From contig JARQWU010000003.1 in the NCBI GenBank assembly GCA_040182905.1, positions 49,009-113,008 of the forward strand: a DNA stretch of 64,000 nucleotides. The letters run 5' to 3'. Every line of letters begins with the position of its first letter. Positions within the stretch are counted from its first letter, which is position 1. Of this stretch, positions 47,238-57,582 are shown one piece after another. Both the position numbers and the translations under genes were made by a program. The notes under the pieces were generated by a model that worked only from the letters and a program-made list of their open reading frames with translations, ran no database searches and had not been told where the DNA came from. The stretch is from Barthelona sp. PAP020. Lineage: Eukaryota > Metamonada: BaSk clade.

Positions 47238-49508
47238 CTAGAATTCGATCACATTGGTGTAGATCTTATTGGGTAAATTCTTTATTTTAGCCAATTTATT
47301 AAATTTTGGCGCAACGTTATAAGTGCTTACTCGTCTGGTCGAATATTTTGCTGGTGGTGACATAAATTTCATGGGATTTCTCTCAGCAGTCATCGGAGGA
47401 GTATCCAATTTTGATGGTATGTCAAAGAAATGATCAGATTTGAAAAACAACTCTCTTTTTGACACAGGAGAAACATTTGAAAGCATGGAATCATCAAGCT
47501 TCTTCAATTTATTGTCTTTAAAAGAAGGACGTGTTTCAACAGTATCGTTGCCAACAACAATAGGTGGTGGAGGGGGAGGTACAATTTCATCTGTTTCATT
47601 TTCATTGTGAATCGGCTGATCTCTTAAATTATTTGAAGAATCCATGTTTATAACTTCATAATAGTGATTACTGTAGTGCTCATCAACAGCTGTTGAAGGT
47701 ATTTCAAAAAAAGTAGGTCTATTGACTAATTGTTTTGGATCAATGTCAAACTCTTCAATATCTGGACTATATACATCTAAAACTCTAGTCACTTGCAATG
47801 ACTCCGATAAACTATTGTTATCAATCGACTTTTGAGTTAATGGATCTTTGGTGGGAGCTTGATCAATTTGTTCACTAAGAAAGCCCAAATTTTTTGACAT
47901 ATTTTCTAACAAATAGTTTTCTTTCATAGGTGGTCTGTAAACCCCACGATACGTACCAGTGCCAGTGACAGTGACAGTACCTTGACCAGCGGACATTGGC
48001 TTTTTTGTCGACTTTGAATGCTTTGAAATAGCTTGGACATCATTTACTTTATCAGGTGGTGATTTATAAAAAACAGTGCTGAATTCAGAAATTTTAAAAA
48101 GGGAAGTTAATTTTTGTTTGATGCTTTCATCTACAACAGGCAAAAGAGATACAATCTCCTCTGAACACATTAAAAGCCCTTGATCACGAAAAAATATTCT
48201 TTTTCCATTAATGGAAGCACGGTGAAAATACTTAAACATTGATCTATTTGGGAAATAAACAAGTAATAAAAAAAGATTCTTTAAGAGTGTACAATATGAA
48301 CTTGTTTTTAAATCTGAAGTCATTCCATGAGCTAAACAAAACAGGCCCAAATGTAAACGTTCTCTTGAAACACCAGGATTACCACCTGATAAAATTTGAT
48401 AATCTAATTCAATAGAAGGTTCAGAATATCCAAAAATGGCGTATAAAAGTTTGAAAAACTTGAAATATTCCATCTTTGAAACACGTTCAGCAAATCCTGT
48501 GTTTTTGATAGTTTTTCGTGTCAGATATAGATAATATAAATCTAAAATATCTTCAAGTTTGCTAGATTCAAAAAGTTCAACCATATTGGTGTGTAAATCC
48601 GTGGTATCTGAAGAAGTTTCTTTCCAAAAAGCAGATCTCTTTAAAATCATTTTTTTTATAGCATTTGGAGTGTTTAAAAAATGATTAGACTTGTTAACCA
48701 CGTGTTTTAACATATTTTGTTTGAAAACTAGACAATTTTCATCCTCTTGAAAATACAAATACCAAAACATAAGTGAATATTGATTTACAGCAATAATCGC
48801 ATCAATTTGAGTGTCAATTACGTCTGAAACCTCATTGTTTTCTGATTTAATTGAACATTTTCTCTTCAACTCTATTTTAAACGATTTGGGAAGATCAAAA
48901 CTAATTTCAAAAGTATCATTATTTTCAAAAGTGTCTGTCATCCTGTTTTCTATTGCTACCTGACTGAAATACTTATCAGCAGTGTCTAATCTCATTTTTC
49001 GGTAACTAAAGGTCCTATCAGTCTGTGATCTTCTAGAAGAAGACCGTTTCGATACAGAACTCATCTGTCTTAAACTAACAATTGAATTCTGTTGTACATT
49101 AGAAAGATCAAGAGTTGGAACTAATATTTCGTTGGATTGAGTATTGGTTGGAGTGAATTTCTTCAAAGAACTGGAAGATTCATTTTTATCCAATTTAACA
49201 TTTTTTAACTTGTTTTTTAATCTCAACTTTGTCTTTAATTGTTTAGGTGTAGATGGTTTTATCCCATATTTATCTTCCATCTCTTTTAAAATTGATTTTA
49301 TACCTTTTCTGTGTTCTTTAAAATCTGTTTTTGTTTCATCAAGTTTTTCAGATGAATCTGCCAATTCTACTTGTCTATTATTTAATTTGCTTTGTTGTTC
49401 AGCATAATTTTGTTGAGTATCAAAAACAAATTGTTCATATTCTTCTGAACTTGCATTTAATATTGCAGTTCTTCTTGATTTCAAATTATTATATTCTTTT
49501 AAATTCAT
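47238..49508 (-). CDS. Hypothetical 756-aa protein with N-terminal coiled coil
   Basis: Not recognised. Residues ~1-90 are coiled coil (SKLNNRQVELADSSEKLDE). Residues ~90-200 are basic and Ser-rich. Residues ~205-490 are a folded, mainly helical region (VNQYSLMFWYLYFQ, LLFLLVYFPNRSMFKYF). The rest is disordered, with an imperfect Val/Thr/Gly repeat near 520, a run of seven Pro (~660) and basic patches. A coding microsatellite (GTGACA-like repeats near 47960-47985) produces the TVTVTGTGT segment. No catalytic motif or membrane segment is seen. It starts at the first ATG. Confidence 0.7.
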   Translation of the reverse strand: MNLKEYNNLKSRRTAILNASSEEYEQFVFDTQQNYAEQQSKLNNRQVELADSSEKLDETKTDFKEHRKGIKSILKEMEDKYGIKPSTPKQLKTKLRLKNKLKNVKLDKNESSSSLKKFTPTNTQSNEILVPTLDLSNVQQNSIVSLRQMSSVSKRSSSRRSQTDRTFSYRKMRLDTADKYFSQVAIENRMTDTFENNDTFEISFDLPKSFKIELKRKCSIKSENNEVSDVIDTQIDAIIAVNQYSLMFWYLYFQEDENCLVFKQNMLKHVVNKSNHFLNTPNAIKKMILKRSAFWKETSSDTTDLHTNMVELFESSKLEDILDLYYLYLTRKTIKNTGFAERVSKMEYFKFFKLLYAIFGYSEPSIELDYQILSGGNPGVSRERLHLGLFCLAHGMTSDLKTSSYCTLLKNLFLLLVYFPNRSMFKYFHRASINGKRIFFRDQGLLMCSEEIVSLLPVVDESIKQKLTSLFKISEFSTVFYKSPPDKVNDVQAISKHSKSTKKPMSAGQGTVTVTGTGTYRGVYRPPMKENYLLENMSKNLGFLSEQIDQAPTKDPLTQKSIDNNSLSESLQVTRVLDVYSPDIEEFDIDPKQLVNRPTFFEIPSTAVDEHYSNHYYEVINMDSSNNLRDQPIHNENETDEIVPPPPPPIVVGNDTVETRPSFKDNKLKKLDDSMLSNVSPVSKRELFFKSDHFFDIPSKLDTPPMTAERNPMKFMSPPAKYSTRRVSTYNVAPKFNKLAKIKNLPNKIYTNVIEF

Positions 49509-49883
49509 GTTTTAATCATTAATAAAAACATATCATTTGTTTAAATGTTAAATTGAAAAAAGAAAATATCCTTTGGTTTTTAATTTTTTTTTTAATATAT
49601 TTCTACAGATATTTTTATCTTTTTTGGCAGAAAACTTTTATATTGTATCATTCAAAGAACAATGACTTTTTGTTTAAACTATTTCACAGTTGATGTTTTC
49701 ATAAATGTTTTTATCTTCATTTAATGATTTTTTTTCAATTAAAATATTGTGCGCATAGGAAGAATAATTAAAAATATTACAAATAAAACAAAAAAAACAG
49801 CTGAATACAATAAAAATACATAAAAACACAAAAACTATTTATAAACAAATGCCAACATCACGCAAAGTAAATTAAATTTGGTT
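49509..49883. other. Intergenic region, nothing identified
   Basis: 375 bp of strongly AT-rich DNA between two minus-strand genes. No open frame or RNA gene is supported. Confidence 0.5.
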
Positions 49884-50624
49884 TCAATAAAGAAGTGGCT
49901 GAGAAAATTGAACATTTGATGGGTCAGCTTGAAAATCAACAGAAACATTGTACAAATTTTCAATTGTTTCATCAACATCTGGATTTTGTGACACTTTTTT
50001 TTCAATAAATACGGAATTTTGCTTATTTATATCAGGTCTTACAACATTGTTAATATCTTGTCTGAAAGACAATTGATAGTCATTTATTTCATCAAATGCA
50101 GGCAATTCGAAATTTTCGATTGGACTTCCTTTTCCAGTCAATCCATGAATAACCATATAGAATAATTCAACATGGGGGAATGCAATAACGAATTTTTTCG
50201 CTGTAGTCACAATTGTCATTCTATAATTGTATTCATACATATAAAAACTGAAAAAATCTTTTGATTTTTTGCGGTCATAACCATTTGAAACTGCAGAAAC
50301 TATGGAAATATCCTCAATAGATATGAGTTGAATACGCTCAACTGAACATGAACAGGCAGAACAAGAAAAAACAAAATTCTCATCATCAATCAAAAAATTA
50401 GCAGATTTTGGAATTGCCAAACGATAAAGAAAATACATTGAAACAAACAAAACTGCTGTAACTATCCACCAAGTTAAATTATAATGAAGCTCTGAAAAAC
50501 ATACACCAAAAATAAGTAAAAACAATGGAGAAAACATCAACGAACAAAATATTATAACTCGATAACCAAACCCCACAACATTCTTCGTGTAAAATTCAAC
50601 AATGGGATCTGTTTTTTCAATCAT
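49884..50624 (-). CDS. Two-transmembrane protein with PH-like cytosolic domain
   Basis: 246 aa from the ATG at 50624; the longer open frame starts only at TTG. After ~15 residues two hydrophobic helices follow (~18-40 and ~47-67), forming a hairpin. A beta-rich region (~70-165) comes next, with NFLIDDENFVFSCSACSCSVERIQLISIEDISIVSAV and a later RMTIVTTAKKFVIAF. That pattern of strands plus a final helix (LFYMVIHGL) resembles bacterial-type PH domains attached to membrane hairpins. The tail is disordered. Function unknown. Confidence 0.65.
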   Translation of the reverse strand: MIEKTDPIVEFYTKNVVGFGYRVIIFCSLMFSPLFLLIFGVCFSELHYNLTWWIVTAVLFVSMYFLYRLAIPKSANFLIDDENFVFSCSACSCSVERIQLISIEDISIVSAVSNGYDRKKSKDFFSFYMYEYNYRMTIVTTAKKFVIAFPHVELFYMVIHGLTGKGSPIENFELPAFDEINDYQLSFRQDINNVVRPDINKQNSVFIEKKVSQNPDVDETIENLYNVSVDFQADPSNVQFSQPLLY

Positions 50625-51182
50625 GAACAAGAAAATAAATGTAAATCTCTTGAGATAAAAATCATTATCAATATTCAATTTCTCCAAAATGATCAACAAA
50701 TACCTTGTTATAACATACAATGACCAGCTAATATCAAATTTGAAGAAAACAGTTCGTATACACCTTTCAGAAAAAAAAATTAAAGATCACTTTTTACAAG
50801 TATATTGATAAATATTGTTGAAATATTATACATTTGCTGGCTTAGAGTGGTGCTTTTTGAGAAAAATAGCTGGTTAAACTGGATTTGAAAAAACTCTGGT
50901 TGTTTGTTTCGGAAATAAAAAATTGCATACATTTATTTAAAAGGTTTCTCAAACCTTTAACTTTCAGATTAACATGAGAAATTTTATGCAATTAAGGCAA
51001 ATGTCAATTTGCTTAGAAGTTCCCAGCTCTTTTCAATAATCAATGATGAAAACATTTCATGAAATGAGTAGAACATTTTTATATGTTAATTTGAATGCTT
51101 AAAAATCAAAAACTTCCAAATTAGGCAATCGTTAAACACAAAAAAGATCAAGAGTTTTGAAGGCAAAAAGCTCTTCATGCTA
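50625..51182. other. Intergenic region, nothing identified
   Basis: 558 bp of AT-rich sequence between two minus-strand genes. A frame in phase with the membrane protein extends upstream to 50720 without an ATG and is treated as leader. No other gene or RNA was recognised. Confidence 0.45.
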
Positions 51183-53171
51183 TCAAGCCAAATAAAATTT
51201 GTTGAAGGTATCCTTTTTCATTTTTCTGTTTGTAATGCTCAAAAAACAATCATCCCAATTCAAAGACCCTGCAAAACCGAGGACATTATCTATGTATTTT
51301 TGTTTTTTTTCATTTCTGCTTTCTAGTGAAATTGTGTCATCAAAAACCATTTGCCACAAATCCAAAGCGTATATCAATGCCCAAAGATAGGAATAATAAC
51401 CAGCAATGTATTGGTCTACACCAAAAATATGCAAAAAACGACACAAAAAGCAGTTTCCTGGATAAACTTTGAATGGAACTGTTGCTTTAGTATGTTCAAA
51501 ATATAATTTGTGGGGATCAAGGGCATTTAACTCCAAAGAAGTCAGTAGATGCAATTTATAATCAATAAGCGAAAAGTTACATGTTTTTAAGGTCGAAATA
51601 GCTTCAAACAAAAACGAATTTTTGAAAAAAGCCTGATATATTTCCACTGGTAGTTTTTCTCTTGTGTTTACATGTTGAGAAAGCTTAATAACACAGTTAT
51701 CCGAATACAAAATATGCTCGTTAAAGAAACTGGGAACCTCAATCACATCCCAAGCACATGCATCATAGCCAATAATAAAACCATCAAGTTTAGTCAAAAA
51801 ATAGTGTAAAGCATGCCCCATTTCGTGAAAAATTGAGCGTAAGTCGAAATGTTTGAAAAAAGTAACTCCTCCTGGACTAGTAGGAGTAAGATTCAAAGCA
51901 AAATAGACTATTGGACATAATTCTTCGTTATCATCATGAATAGAATACTGCACACAATCACACCAGGCACCAGAGCTTTTTGATCCAGGTCTTTGAAATG
52001 GATCAACATATAGACCTGCAATAATTTGTTTATGACGAAACACTGAATAATGACGATAGTTTTCTGTTGACAACTCATCATTCTTAACAAATTCAATATC
52101 ATATATACTTTCCATCATCTTAAAGAATTCTTCAAAAGTGTGCTCAACTTCAAAATACTCCTCAAAAACCTTTTCCTCAAATTTTATCACTTTTTCTCCA
52201 TATTTTCTCAAATAATATGATGTTTGCCATGGTTCTAACTCTAAATCTGCTTGACATTCTATTTCAGCCACAAAGCTTTCCAAACTTAGCTTATGTTTAA
52301 TGGAAATATCGAAGGCTTCTCTCTTTACATCTTCTAAAAGCTGAAGAACTTCATCTGTGGATGATGAAGACTTGTTAAAAAGCATAACTTCTGCATAGTT
52401 TGATTTCCCAAGAATGTGGGCAATTTCACTCCGAATACTTAATATTTCCTTAATTAATGGAGTATTCTCCTCTTCAGCAACCTTGATAAAACGCTCATAA
52501 TATCTTTGACGAACACTGTCATTATCGACAAACTTTAATATTACAGATGCATCAGATGAAAAGTTGACACTGTACATTGTACCATCTGCCTCTTTTTCAT
52601 CCGCTCTTTTAAATCGATCCAAATCATCAGAAGTACATCCTTGCAATTCAAGTGATGTAAAACGTAGATGTTTACTGGATGCAGCATCAGCTTGCCTTCG
52701 AAATAAACCCATCTTTACTTGATGAACACTTTCAAGTTTCTTTAGTGAATCTCTAAGACTTTTATCTTCCAATTTAGCACCTAAACTTTCTGCATATGGT
52801 AAATATTTATTAAAAAAAGCTTTCAAATTGTGATCAAAAATACAATCTTTTGTTGAAAGCCAATAAGCATAAAACCTTTGAAATAATATCGGATTTTGAT
52901 ATATACTTGTTTTAAATTCAACTAATAAAGGATAGAACTGTGAATAAAGATCTCCATATAAATCCGATGAAGCTTTGAATAAACTTTCAAAAGGTCTGAT
53001 CACATTCATCAATCTAGTTAGTTGTCTGAAAATTAAAATGAAAAGTTCTTCATTGGAATGTTTGTCAATATCTTCAATCAACTGCTCAAAAAAAACTTCT
53101 TCCTTTGCAATAAATTCAGGTATAAATTTTTCATATTCGTCAACAGTTTTCCAAATCAAATAATTCCTCAT
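51183..53171 (-). CDS. M3 family metallopeptidase (thimet oligopeptidase-like)
   Basis: Zinc oligopeptidase of 662 aa that degrades short peptides in the cytosol. Zinc ligands are H449 and H453 in HEMGH (catalytic E450) and E478 in DVIEVPSFFNEH. The M3 pattern HExGHxxH...EVPSxxxE is complete. The upstream region contains the usual all-helical N-terminal fold and RSIFHEMGHALHYFL. The start is the ATG at 53171; the open frame upstream begins with TTG. There is no signal peptide. It is divergent to the next gene with 129 bp between the starts. Length is typical (oligopeptidase A and thimet enzymes are 680-690). Confidence 0.9.
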   Translation of the reverse strand: MRNYLIWKTVDEYEKFIPEFIAKEEVFFEQLIEDIDKHSNEELFILIFRQLTRLMNVIRPFESLFKASSDLYGDLYSQFYPLLVEFKTSIYQNPILFQRFYAYWLSTKDCIFDHNLKAFFNKYLPYAESLGAKLEDKSLRDSLKKLESVHQVKMGLFRRQADAASSKHLRFTSLELQGCTSDDLDRFKRADEKEADGTMYSVNFSSDASVILKFVDNDSVRQRYYERFIKVAEEENTPLIKEILSIRSEIAHILGKSNYAEVMLFNKSSSSTDEVLQLLEDVKREAFDISIKHKLSLESFVAEIECQADLELEPWQTSYYLRKYGEKVIKFEEKVFEEYFEVEHTFEEFFKMMESIYDIEFVKNDELSTENYRHYSVFRHKQIIAGLYVDPFQRPGSKSSGAWCDCVQYSIHDDNEELCPIVYFALNLTPTSPGGVTFFKHFDLRSIFHEMGHALHYFLTKLDGFIIGYDACAWDVIEVPSFFNEHILYSDNCVIKLSQHVNTREKLPVEIYQAFFKNSFLFEAISTLKTCNFSLIDYKLHLLTSLELNALDPHKLYFEHTKATVPFKVYPGNCFLCRFLHIFGVDQYIAGYYSYLWALIYALDLWQMVFDDTISLESRNEKKQKYIDNVLGFAGSLNWDDCFLSITNRKMKKDTFNKFYLA

Positions 53172-53300
53172 TTTCAGTAAGAAAAAAAGATGCAAGCTTT
53201 TTTTTTTATCAACAAACTATGTTTTCATTTTACGATGTTAAAGTTAAATAGTTCTTAAGAAGAGGTTTGCTTGCCATATTACTGTTATTTGCAGTTTTAA

Positions 53301-54710
53301 ATGTCTTGTGCAGTTCAAAAACGATTAGAATCATACAAAAAATCATTACCTATCAATCCTTTTGTATTATTACAGGCTGCAGCTTTTAGAAGACAAACTT
53401 TATTTAATGAAAAGAGGTTAAGACTAAAACAAAATTTGGTTTGTTGGGAATATGTGGTTAAAAAAATCAAACAAACTCGTAACTTGGAAAGGATGAATAA
53501 AATGGAGAAATTACAATATAAACAAGCTAAAGCCAATTGGAATAGGCATTATAATTTGATGCAGAGAACAAGTTATGCAAGGGAACATAATTTAAGAATT
53601 GAAGACATATATTTGAATCCTTCTTTAGCGAATTATCAAAATTTAACTGATGTAAGACTTCCAGGATATTTTGAAAAGAAAAGGTTGATTAAACAGAAGA
53701 ATATGTTGTTTAATGAGGATGAAAATGATGCAAATCGATTACAAACTATGGTAATTATTCCAGCGATTCATAATAAAAGATCTGAAATATTTATGCAACA
53801 TAGACATTTGTATTGGAAACCTCGATTACAAAAAGATTATAGCAAAACCAAATTTCAGCAAAAATTGATCTATTTAAATTCGGTTCGAGATTCTATTTTA
53901 AAAAAGAAGAGAATAAAAGCAAGACTTCACAATCAACATGTGAAAAAAATTATTGAATTGGTTAAAGAAAACACCATCAAACAATCAAAGAATCTTTATT
54001 CTAAAATTCTTGTTCAAAACTATTACGCTAGCAAGAGGCGCTCAGCAAATCTCAATAATTACACTAATAAGATTAAATCTCATCTTTTGATTGTGAAATC
54101 CAAACATTTATCTTGGATTTTAAACGGTAAAAAAGAACAAAGTAGAGCTTTGATTGAAACCAGTGAACCTTGGTTTATCAACCATAAATCCATCATGGAT
54201 ACCATGAATGAACCATTGAATCAAGCTAATATTATTTTAAATGAACAAAAGTATAGTTTAGATATCTATTTTTCCCAATACAATCCACAAAAAAGAAATA
54301 AAAAATCTTGGAATGAAAGATTGGAAAAAGCAAGATCAAGAAGGGAAAATATGTTGGCTAAAAGAAAAACTTTTTCGAAAGTTAATTTTATAAGGCATAT
54401 AAGAGCCCATTCTCGCAGAAAGTTAAGATTTTCTCAAAAAATTGAGAAATTTCGTTTCAAAATGTTCCACAACCAAAATAGAAGAATGATTTATCTTGGA
54501 GAAAGAAGAATAAAAGCTCTAGTTCACAATCGCAACGTTGAAAGAAAATTGAGAATATTTCAGACTAAAAACGTTCAAGAAGCTATTACAAATGGATTTT
54601 CATTCAATAATAAAGGTATAGAAACTTCAAACAGAATTAGACGTTCAAAAAATGAAAAAATGCGTTTATTTGCACTTGAAAAATTAAAAAAGAGAATTCA
54701 TTCAGTTTGA
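53301..54710 (+). CDS. Very basic hypothetical protein
   Basis: 469 aa, rich in Lys, Arg, Asn and Gln throughout with few acidic residues and hardly any Gly or Pro, predicted mostly helical. It is not recognised. Segments such as NMLAKRKTFSKVNFIRHIRAHSRRKLRF and MIYLGERRIKALVHNRNVERKLRIF show its character. It could be an RNA- or microtubule-binding protein, but nothing decides this. There is no signal peptide, zinc site or coiled-coil heptad of note. The first ATG is used. Confidence 0.65.
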   Translation: MSCAVQKRLESYKKSLPINPFVLLQAAAFRRQTLFNEKRLRLKQNLVCWEYVVKKIKQTRNLERMNKMEKLQYKQAKANWNRHYNLMQRTSYAREHNLRIEDIYLNPSLANYQNLTDVRLPGYFEKKRLIKQKNMLFNEDENDANRLQTMVIIPAIHNKRSEIFMQHRHLYWKPRLQKDYSKTKFQQKLIYLNSVRDSILKKKRIKARLHNQHVKKIIELVKENTIKQSKNLYSKILVQNYYASKRRSANLNNYTNKIKSHLLIVKSKHLSWILNGKKEQSRALIETSEPWFINHKSIMDTMNEPLNQANIILNEQKYSLDIYFSQYNPQKRNKKSWNERLEKARSRRENMLAKRKTFSKVNFIRHIRAHSRRKLRFSQKIEKFRFKMFHNQNRRMIYLGERRIKALVHNRNVERKLRIFQTKNVQEAITNGFSFNNKGIETSNRIRRSKNEKMRLFALEKLKKRIHSV

Positions 54711-54839
54711 ATGATTCAATGTTTCAAAATTTATTCTTATTACTTGAAAATAAACTTCATTTTTTCTCTTTTTTTTTTCTATCAATGTTGAATTGCATTG
54801 TTTTTTTTTTTACTTTTTTGTTTCTTTTTTTTTTAAAAA

Positions 54840-57398
54840 ATGAGTGTAGAAAGAACTTTAAATGAAAATTTAATTGGTTTATTAATGAAAAGTTTTTCTA
54901 AAAAGAAGAAAAACCAATTAACAGAAAATGAAGACAATGAATTGAAGGAATATAAAAAAAATTTATCTCCAGAAGTTTATGATCAACATTTTCAACATGC
55001 TCAAAAAGAATATCAAATAAAAAAACAATTGAAAGCGGAAAGAAAACAAAAACAATTAAGTTTTACAAGCAGTAATGGATTAAAAACTGTTCATTTTGAC
55101 GATATTACCAATGAATATTGTCCTAATTGTTATAGGATTCAAGAACAATATGTTAATGAATTAGAATCATTAGAAGATACTTTAGATGAAGTTACAACTC
55201 AATCCTATGAAAAGCAATTAAAAATAGAAGCTTTAGAGCAAAGAATAGTAGAATTACTGAAAATTCATGAAGAGAACATTGAAAACACGAAAAATGAAAC
55301 TATGATACTGTGTAACAGTATAACGATGAAGCAATTACTCTCGAAATTTCAATTCATTACAAATATTCAAAATATAAAGGATATTGATGAAATTTCTGAT
55401 GAAATAATTTCGTTTATTCATAGTTTAGAGGATAATATAGATGAAAAGGATGAAACAATTGGAAAAAAAGAAGAGGAAATTCATGATTTGCATAAAGAAA
55501 TAAGTGAATTAGAGAAAGAAAAGATTAAACATCAAGAAATGCTTGCTGATTCACATGAAGCAACCGAAGAGTTGAATCAGAAAATTTCCCTGCTTGACGA
55601 TGAAATTTGTGTGTTTGAAGAAAAAGTCAAAGCAATTGATCCATTGAAACAAGAGATAGCTGATTTAAAATTGTTGATTGACCAACGTGATCGATCGATT
55701 GAAGTCTTAGAAACCTCTCTTAGGAATGAAAAGTTAGAAAGGTTGAATGAAATGAACGGTTTACATTCGATCATTGAAGCTCACTCCAAAGAAAACAGTG
55801 AAATGAATGAAAAGGTGAAAGATGAAAGTCTCAAAGTAAAAGAGCTTGAGAAACAACTAGCAGGAGTCACATCTATTGCTATTGATTATTCCGAAATGAT
55901 AAAGGGAATTCAAATAACTGTGGAATCATTAGGTGCCAAAGTATTGGAAGATCCAAAGATTACAGCAATTCTTAAAGCTTTTAGAAAGGAACTGGATGCT
56001 ATAGCTTGTTATTCACCTTATAAATCACCCACAGCAGAATTGTTCCATGCGAATAATGTCTTATTACAGGAGCAAACCATGTGGATTACCAAACGCAAGG
56101 AAATGCAAAATAACATGGCTATTTTAGGTTCAATTACTAAGAAACAAATTTGTACTGTCAGGGATGAATTTGAAGATATGAAGAACTCGGTCTTTGGTAT
56201 GGTTGACCAAATGAATGACTTTTTGTTTAACGCTACATATGAAATAGGTCAATTGTTTTCAGACAATATGGCTAATTTGGTGGTTGAACGAAAAAAGGAA
56301 AAAGGCTTTATTGTCGATGATGCAACAATCAAAGATTCATCTAAAGGCACAGAATCAAAACCTTTTGAAACATCTTTTCAAAAGAAAGCGCTATTAGCTG
56401 ATTTGAATTCGATTATTGATTATAAGGAACTCGATAAAAGCATTTCTGATGATGTAACATCTGATATTGGACGTTCTTTAGCTATTTCGGATTTGGAACC
56501 ACCAATTCATCATCTACCAGATAATCCATTTATTAACGTTTATGGAAATGTCATCGATTACACAGAAGATGTGCTTAAAATAAATGTATGTGCAAACGAT
56601 GATGATAAGAATGCAAAACCCTTGTTAAGTCTGAATGGGGGAACTTTCCAACAACAATTATCCGATATTTTCATTGAAAACGATAGATTGGACTTGAAGA
56701 ATTTTCATAAGCATGTTTTGACAACAATATCTAATGATTTAGATGTTTTAGAGCCTCTACCAGCCTTATTTGTTGAATACACTTCTTGTGGTGACATCAA
56801 TAAGAGCTTTTGTAAGAATAAGTTGATACCATCAACAATTGAGCAATATTTCCTTTTAAAACAACAAAGATCTTCATCTCACATATTCCTAAATCCCAAG
56901 TTGTCAATGCTTTCTATCAAAGACGATTTGGATGATAAAAATATTGTTTCTGCATATGGTACAAAACCACATACATTTTTAACTACCTATATTCAAGCTT
57001 TCAACACATTGGAGCTGGAAGATACTCAACAATTCAAGGAAGAAATTGAAAACTTTGCATCAATTGCAAAAGATTCAATTACACTAATAACGTTGATATT
57101 TGATGTGCGTTCTTTGTGTTTACCTACTGGCGCATTACCAACAAGAACTCGTTTTTTCTTTTTGATAAGTAAACCTGTCGAACAATTTAATAATGGTCTA
57201 AAATGTATTATTCAACAAAAAATGAAGATTAATAATGTAAACAAATCTAAATCAATGATTCTTAATTTATTGGAAGAAATACACACTGTTAAAAAATCAA
57301 AAATTAATCTTTTTTTCAATTTAAATGATAGTGATGAATATTTAGAAGAGATATATCAAATTTTTGAAGCTTTAAACACACTATTTGATAATTTATAA
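54840..57398 (+). CDS. Hypothetical coiled-coil protein, 852 aa
   Basis: Not recognised. A CPNCYRIQEQY segment near residue 96 gives a lone CxxC. A long coiled coil covers ~100-345 with one break near 170. Residues ~345-480 are helical. Residues ~560-852 form a globular region including LPALFVEYTSCGDINKSFC, ITLITLIFDVRSLCLPTGALPTRTRFFFLI and a helical end. The coiled-coil plus globular tail layout suits a structural or tethering protein. The ATG follows a T10 tract and an A-rich stretch. Confidence 0.7.
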   Translation: MSVERTLNENLIGLLMKSFSKKKKNQLTENEDNELKEYKKNLSPEVYDQHFQHAQKEYQIKKQLKAERKQKQLSFTSSNGLKTVHFDDITNEYCPNCYRIQEQYVNELESLEDTLDEVTTQSYEKQLKIEALEQRIVELLKIHEENIENTKNETMILCNSITMKQLLSKFQFITNIQNIKDIDEISDEIISFIHSLEDNIDEKDETIGKKEEEIHDLHKEISELEKEKIKHQEMLADSHEATEELNQKISLLDDEICVFEEKVKAIDPLKQEIADLKLLIDQRDRSIEVLETSLRNEKLERLNEMNGLHSIIEAHSKENSEMNEKVKDESLKVKELEKQLAGVTSIAIDYSEMIKGIQITVESLGAKVLEDPKITAILKAFRKELDAIACYSPYKSPTAELFHANNVLLQEQTMWITKRKEMQNNMAILGSITKKQICTVRDEFEDMKNSVFGMVDQMNDFLFNATYEIGQLFSDNMANLVVERKKEKGFIVDDATIKDSSKGTESKPFETSFQKKALLADLNSIIDYKELDKSISDDVTSDIGRSLAISDLEPPIHHLPDNPFINVYGNVIDYTEDVLKINVCANDDDKNAKPLLSLNGGTFQQQLSDIFIENDRLDLKNFHKHVLTTISNDLDVLEPLPALFVEYTSCGDINKSFCKNKLIPSTIEQYFLLKQQRSSSHIFLNPKLSMLSIKDDLDDKNIVSAYGTKPHTFLTTYIQAFNTLELEDTQQFKEEIENFASIAKDSITLITLIFDVRSLCLPTGALPTRTRFFFLISKPVEQFNNGLKCIIQQKMKINNVNKSKSMILNLLEEIHTVKKSKINLFFNLNDSDEYLEEIYQIFEALNTLFDNL

Positions 57399-57582
57399 AA
57401 GTCTTTCACAAAATATTTTTTTTTTAATTTTTACTTCAACAGATAAACAAATAATTCTGAGTAAATATGTTATCAATAGTCTATTTTTAGTTCAACAAAA
57501 AATAATCAATATGACAGTAAATATTTTTTGGGAAGAATAATACATTTTTTTCAAATCATATTATAATGTCAATACTATCGAT

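Noticed and set aside
47901-47916. CTAACAAATAG resembling an intron acceptor
   Set aside because: It lies in the sense-reverse of an intact minus-strand coding frame with no donor in register.
50625-50720. 32-residue upstream extension of the two-transmembrane protein
   Set aside because: Begins at TTG without an in-frame ATG; the ATG at 50624 gives a normal hairpin membrane protein.
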